Origin: JAICJC01 sp963757605
GTDB lineage: Bacteria; Actinomycetota; Thermoleophilia; Gaiellales; JAICJC01
Assembly (NCBI GenBank): GCA_963757605.1
Contig: CAVWSF010000002.1
Coordinates: forward strand, 62,001 to 126,000
DNA length: 64,000 nucleotides
Direction of reading: 5' to 3'
A program made the translations under genes and the position numbers. Shown here one piece after another: positions 60,225-64,000 of this stretch (within the stretch, counting starts at the first letter, position 1; each line of letters starts with the position of its first letter). The notes below the pieces were generated by a model. The model made no database searches, had not been told where the DNA came from, and worked only from the letters and a program-made list of their open reading frames with translations.

Positions 60225-60488
60225 ATGCCCACAGTCATCGCCCATCACGACGTCAAGGACGTCGACCACTGGCTGGCATCGCCGAAGCGCGAGGAGTTCT
60301 TCGGCCCGCTCGGCATCACCAACGTCCGCACCTTCGTCGACCCGCAGAACCCGACCCGGGTTGGGCTGCTCATGGACATCCCCGACATGGACGCGATGAT
60401 GGCGGCGATGCAGACGCCTGAAGCGGCCGCCGCCATGGAGCATGACGGCGTGCTGCCCGAGACGCTGGTGATCCTGGTCGAGCGCTAG
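60225..60488 (+). CDS. Small dimeric alpha/beta-barrel-like protein
   Basis: 87 residues, PTVIAHHDVKDVDHWLASPK, NVRTFVDPQNPTRVGLLMDI and a helical MDAMMAAMQTPEAAAAMEHD; the beta-alpha-beta-beta pattern fits a small ABM-type domain. Function unknown. ATG 60225 has GAGGAGAC upstream, so unlike its neighbours it uses a Shine-Dalgarno sequence. It converges on the glycosyltransferase gene. Confidence 0.75.
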   Translation: MPTVIAHHDVKDVDHWLASPKREEFFGPLGITNVRTFVDPQNPTRVGLLMDIPDMDAMMAAMQTPEAAAAMEHDGVLPETLVILVER

Positions 60489-60496
60489 CCGCCGGG

Positions 60497-61645
60497 CTAA
60501 CGGCCGTTCGCGGCCAGCATGCCCCGATAGACCCGCTCCAGCGCGGCGCCCGGGTGCTCGGGCAGCCGCTCCGCCACGACGCGCAGGTTGCGCTCGCCGT
60601 AGGTCGCGCGCAGGTCCGGATCACGGATCAGCTTCAGGATCGCTGCGGTCACCGCATCCTCGTCGCGGCACTGCACCACCTCGCCGCCGTCGCCCTGGGT
60701 GATCCACTCGTCGATCGTGATCGCGTCGCCCATGACGAGCGGCAGCCGCGAGGCCATGCACTCGAGCATCGAGGCCGGGGTCGCGTCGGTCGACGCCAGC
60801 GACACGGCCAGGTCGGACGACGCGCAGAAGAACGGCAGCTCGGCCGGCGGGATGAAGTGCATGCGCACCGCATCGCCCACGCCGAGGTCTGACACCCAGC
60901 CGCGCACCGTCTCGGTCATGACGCCCTCGCGGGCCGCCAGGATGAGGCGCGCTCGCGGCTCCTCGGCGTGCGCACGTGCGAACGCCCGCAGGGCGACGTC
61001 GAGGTTCGTGTTCTCGCGGTAGTTGCGAAGCGAGAGCACGATCAGGGAGTCGTCCGGCCACCCGAAGCGGGCCGCCAGCGCTGCGTGGTCGCGGGCCTCA
61101 GCCCCGAACGGGCGCAGGTCGACGTACCAGACGATGCGGTCGATCTTGTCCGGGTCGGCGCCGAGCCGGATCGTCTCCTCCGTGTTGCCGAGGGAGGAGA
61201 CGACGAACCGGTCGCCGGCGGCGATCGACTCGGCCACCCATCTGCGCCCCCGCTCCCGCTCCTTCCCGTACGTGAAGATGTCCGTGTTCCACGGGCTCAT
61301 GACGAGCGGGTGCACATCGGCCTCGGCGGCCCAGTGCCCGTACGGAAGCAGGTAGTGGGCGTGGACGACATCCGGCCGGATCTCGGCGGCCAGGCGCCTG
61401 ATCGCCGGCCCGAACTGGCTTCGCCGCAGGCCCGGGATGCGCGTGCGCAGGCCGAGCTTCGTCAGGTCGTGGGCCGTCAGCATCGCGAGCTCCTCGGGCA
61501 TGTCGTCGCGGAAGACGGGGCTCACGATGTGGACGTCGTGGCCGCGCTCCGCGAGCGCCCAGGCCCAGCGCAGGAAGATCAACGACCGGCCGCGGCCGAT
61601 CCCCAGAATCCGAAGCGGCCGCCCGGCCGTCGCCGGCTCAGACAT
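60497..61645 (-). CDS. GT4-family glycosyltransferase
   Basis: 382-residue GT-B fold enzyme. N-terminal ILGIGRGRSLIFLRWAWALAERGHDV and HAHYLLPYGHWAAEADV (acceptor domain), C-terminal LILAAREGV, VSLASTDATPASMLECMASRLPL with the E-x7-E-like donor-binding region. Probably transfers the sugar made by the neighbouring genes, or another residue of the same polysaccharide. ATG 61645 overlaps the fusion gene by 8 bases. Confidence 0.88.
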   Translation of the reverse strand: MSEPATAGRPLRILGIGRGRSLIFLRWAWALAERGHDVHIVSPVFRDDMPEELAMLTAHDLTKLGLRTRIPGLRRSQFGPAIRRLAAEIRPDVVHAHYLLPYGHWAAEADVHPLVMSPWNTDIFTYGKERERGRRWVAESIAAGDRFVVSSLGNTEETIRLGADPDKIDRIVWYVDLRPFGAEARDHAALAARFGWPDDSLIVLSLRNYRENTNLDVALRAFARAHAEEPRARLILAAREGVMTETVRGWVSDLGVGDAVRMHFIPPAELPFFCASSDLAVSLASTDATPASMLECMASRLPLVMGDAITIDEWITQGDGGEVVQCRDEDAVTAAILKLIRDPDLRATYGERNLRVVAERLPEHPGAALERVYRGMLAANGR

Positions 61646-63860
61646 GCGCGCCGGCGAGCACGTCGTGCACGGCCCCCGCCACCCGGTCGACGCCGGCCTC
61701 GCCCAGCTCCGGGTAGATCGGGAGCGAGAGACAGCTCGCGGCGAGCTCGTCGGTGACCGGCAGCTCGCCGCCCTGGACGCGGTGCTCGACCCCGGCCATG
61801 CCCGGCTGGCGGTGGACGGGGATCGGGTAGTGCACGCCGGTCGCGATCCCGCGCTCGCGGAGCTCCGCGTGAAGCCGGTCGCGCTCGGGGTGCAGGAGCA
61901 CGTAGAGGTGCCAGGTCGGCTCGGCCCAGGCCTCGACCCGCTGGAGCCGAACGTCCGCTCCCGCCAGCCGCTCCTCGTAGCGGGCGCACAGCCGCTGCCG
62001 GGCGGCGATCCACTCCGGCAGGTGGGAGAGCTTCGTCCGCAGCACCGCGGCCTGGATCTCGGCCATGCGGGCGTTCGTCCCGACCGAGGCGTGCTCGTAC
62101 TTGGCCCCGAAGCGGCCGTGGTCGCGCAGCTGGCGCAGGCGCAGCGCGAGGTCGGGGTCGGCCGTGGTGACGGCGCCGGCGTCGCCGTAGGCGCCGAGCG
62201 TCTTTCCCGGGTAGAAGCTGTAGGAGGCCGCGGCCGAATCGCTCCCGACGGCGCGGCCGTGGTAGCGGGCGCCGTGGGCCTGGGCGGCATCCTCGACGAT
62301 CGGGATGCCGGGAGCGGCGGCGGCGATGGCCGGGATGTCGGCCGGGTTGCCGTAGAGGTGGACGGGCAGGATCGCCTTGGTTTTTCCCGTCACCGCCCGC
62401 GCGGCCTCTCCGGGCGACATCGTCCACGTGTCGGGGTCGACGTCGACCATGACCGGCGTCGCGCCGGTGCGCAGGACCGCGCCCACGGTCGCCATGAACG
62501 TGTGCGAGACGGTGATGACCTCGTCGCCCGGCCCCACGCCGACCGCGTTCAGGATGAGCTCGATCGCCGTGGTTCCGTTCGAGACGCCGATCGCCTCGGG
62601 CGCCTCGCAGTACGTGGCGAACTCCTCCTCGAACGCCCGCGTCTCGGCGGCGTTGATGAAGGACTGGCGCTCGAGCACGCGCGCGATCGCGGCCTCGATC
62701 TCGGGGCCGATCGCGCCGTACTGCGCCTTCAAGTCGACAAGCGGGATCGCGTTCACGGCGGCGCTCACGTAGGTCGGCCGCTTGCCGGCGACCTGGACGT
62801 GCCGCTGTGGACTGTTGCCGTCTGCGGCGGGACCGCGGACCCGTGCGCCATCGTTTGCGTGCGACGTGCTCGCCGCCTCGAGCACCTCGACCACCCGCGC
62901 GGCGTCCTCGAAATCCGTGACGGGCTCCGTGCCGGCGCGGATGCAGTCGACGAAGTGACGGCACTGGAGCGCCAGCGGCTCGGCGAGCGGGACGCGCGGG
63001 ATGTGCATGTCGCCCACGCGCTGGATCAAGCGGAACTCGCCGAAGGTCTCGAAGTCGGGGAACGTGCGGTCGACGCGCTCGCGGTCGATGCCGGCGTCGT
63101 GCACGACGATCTGGCCCTCGACGTCGTCGTACACCACCATCTTCTTGCTCCCGACGATCGTCGCCCGCCGCACCTTGCTCGGATGCAGCCAGCTGATGTG
63201 GACATGCGCCACCGTGCGCTCGTACTCGAGCACGAGGAAGGCCAGGTCGGGGATCCCGGGCTGGAGGTAGTCGTAGGCGTGGCAGTGCACGGCCCGCGGG
63301 TGCTGGCCGAGCCAGTAGTTCAGGATCGAGATGTCGTGCGGGGCGAAGTTCCAGATCGCATCGACGTCCTTGCGGACGCGACCGAGGTTGAGCCGCTGGG
63401 AGTCGATCGAGTAGATCTCGCCGAGCTCCCCGCTCTCGATGAGCGACTGCACGTGGTTCACGAGCGGGCTGAACCGGAAGGTGTGCCCGGCCATCAGCAC
63501 GAGCCCCGCATCGCGGGCCTTCGCGCCCAGGGCGCGGCAGTCGGCGGCGCTCAGGGCGAGCGGCTTCTCGACCATGACGTGGCAGCCGCCCTCGATCGCC
63601 TCGGACGCGACCTCGACGTGCGTGGCCGGGTTGGTCGCGACGATGACGGCGTCCAGCGGCCCGCCGGCCAGTGCCTCGCCCAGGCTGGCGGTCGAGCGCG
63701 CAAGCGGGTAGTGGCCAAGCAGCGCCTCGCGCAGGTCGTCGCGGAAGTCGACCAGCGCCGCCACCTCGACGTCGGGGAGCGACGCCGCGGCCCGGATCAC
63801 CTTCGGCCCCCAGTAGCCGCAGCCGACGAGCCCGACGCGCACCTTCCCGTTCTCGCTCAT
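61638..63860 (-). CDS. Oxidoreductase-aminotransferase fusion (WbpB-WbpE-like)
   Basis: 740-residue two-domain enzyme. Residues about 5-345 are a second Gfo/Idh/MocA oxidoreductase (VGLVGCGYWGPKVIRA, VEKPLALSAADC, FAPHDISILNYWLGQHP). A polar linker (about 340-375) leads to a complete DegT/DnrJ/EryC1/StrS aminotransferase: IPLVDLKAQYGAI, SNGTTAIELIL, VEDAAQAHGARY, the PLP lysine in SFYPGKTLGAYGD, and IATGVHYPIPVHRQPG. In the Pseudomonas diacetamido-uronic acid pathway the 3-dehydrogenase (WbpB) and 3-aminotransferase (WbpE) are separate proteins; here they are one, which may channel the unstable 3-keto intermediate. ATG 63860 overlaps the gene before it (ATGA). Confidence 0.92.
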   Translation of the reverse strand: MSENGKVRVGLVGCGYWGPKVIRAAASLPDVEVAALVDFRDDLREALLGHYPLARSTASLGEALAGGPLDAVIVATNPATHVEVASEAIEGGCHVMVEKPLALSAADCRALGAKARDAGLVLMAGHTFRFSPLVNHVQSLIESGELGEIYSIDSQRLNLGRVRKDVDAIWNFAPHDISILNYWLGQHPRAVHCHAYDYLQPGIPDLAFLVLEYERTVAHVHISWLHPSKVRRATIVGSKKMVVYDDVEGQIVVHDAGIDRERVDRTFPDFETFGEFRLIQRVGDMHIPRVPLAEPLALQCRHFVDCIRAGTEPVTDFEDAARVVEVLEAASTSHANDGARVRGPAADGNSPQRHVQVAGKRPTYVSAAVNAIPLVDLKAQYGAIGPEIEAAIARVLERQSFINAAETRAFEEEFATYCEAPEAIGVSNGTTAIELILNAVGVGPGDEVITVSHTFMATVGAVLRTGATPVMVDVDPDTWTMSPGEAARAVTGKTKAILPVHLYGNPADIPAIAAAAPGIPIVEDAAQAHGARYHGRAVGSDSAAASYSFYPGKTLGAYGDAGAVTTADPDLALRLRQLRDHGRFGAKYEHASVGTNARMAEIQAAVLRTKLSHLPEWIAARQRLCARYEERLAGADVRLQRVEAWAEPTWHLYVLLHPERDRLHAELRERGIATGVHYPIPVHRQPGMAGVEHRVQGGELPVTDELAASCLSLPIYPELGEAGVDRVAGAVHDVLAGAHV

Positions 63861-64000
63861 GCGACGCTCCGAAGGACATCGGCCATCTCGGACGCGCGCG
63901 TGCGGCGGTCGAGCCGTACGCGCACCTCGGGTGGGAGCGGGCGGTCGCCGAGCTCGCCGGCCCGCCAGGCCCCGACCAGGTCCTCGATCCGGGCCCGGAT
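63857..64000 (-). CDS. C-terminal 47 residues of a gene that starts outside the window
   Basis: The frame is open to the window edge and ends in TGA overlapping the fusion start (ATGA). The tail (PPEVRVRLDRRTRASEMADV) resembles the C-terminus of GT4 glycosyltransferases or other sugar-cluster enzymes, but too little is present to name it. Confidence 0.6.
   Translation of the reverse strand: MRARIEDLVGAWRAGELGDRPLPPEVRVRLDRRTRASEMADVLRSVA

Overview
The window is about 64 kb of very GC-rich, gene-dense chromosome. It carries a rodA-pbpA-pknB-ddl cell-wall cluster with a PASTA kinase, a complete SUF iron-sulfur operon with a DtxR/IdeR-type regulator, TatA/TatC, a dCTP deaminase, and many genes that overlap by ATGA or GTGA. 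This points to a high-GC Gram-positive bacterium, most likely a soil or uncultured actinobacterium of the Thermoleophilia type; the class is an inference, the phylum is fairly secure. No phage, integrase, full insertion sequence, CRISPR array or rRNA was seen. No stretch longer than 300 bases is without a called feature. Layout. 1-5.5 kb: the 3' part of rodA, then pbpA, pknB and ddl, which make and regulate elongation peptidoglycan. 5.5-16.7 kb: a zinc-ribbon protein, an MFS exporter, a CAP-domain secreted protein, a class III aminotransferase, dcd with an NAD(P)-binding partner, a 203-bp MITE-like inverted-repeat element, a LysE exporter, an apparent free-standing structured RNA with its own promoter and terminator, a TolB-like propeller protein, and then (minus strand) sufS-nudix-sufU-rieske and a DtxR regulator. 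16.7-21.4 kb: an inverted 50-bp copy of the propeller gene, a run of hairpins, sufC-sufB-sufD, and divergent tatA-tatC. 21.4-31 kb: an amidohydrolase, a TPR protein, a response regulator coupled to a large GAF/PAS histidine kinase, an MMPL exporter, a cyclase-homology/response-regulator fusion and two very small proteins. 31-39.8 kb: an orphan D12-class adenine methylase, a YCII protein, a small zinc peptidase, an unusual four-TM FtsH-like protease with a coupled membrane protein, a DUF4349 lipoprotein and a long Ig-repeat surface protein. 39.8-45.3 kb: a polar amino-acid ABC importer, a Thr-rich membrane protein, and an acyl-CoA ligase coupled to a small citrate-synthase/citryl-CoA-lyase-like protein. 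45.3-54.4 kb: secreted hydrolases (GH26-like, subtilase, gamma-glutamyltranspeptidase), small stress-type proteins, a GST-like protein and tRNA-Lys(CTT). 54.5-64 kb: an M42 peptidase, a TlpA thioredoxin and a surface-sugar cluster. That cluster has the enzyme set expected for a UDP-2,3-diacetamido-2,3-dideoxy-uronic acid: 2-epimerase, UDP-sugar 6-dehydrogenase, Gfo/Idh oxidoreductase, hexapeptide acyltransferase, an oxidoreductase-aminotransferase fusion, and glycosyltransferases. Three window-wide points. At least fifteen genes have a TANNNT hexamer 6-9 bases before the start codon, which suggests leaderless transcription is common. In three of these the TAG of the hexamer is also the stop codon of the gene before. 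Three genes (pbpA, the Ig-repeat protein and a membrane protein near 50 kb) carry a single-base defect that is either a real lesion or a sequencing/assembly error.
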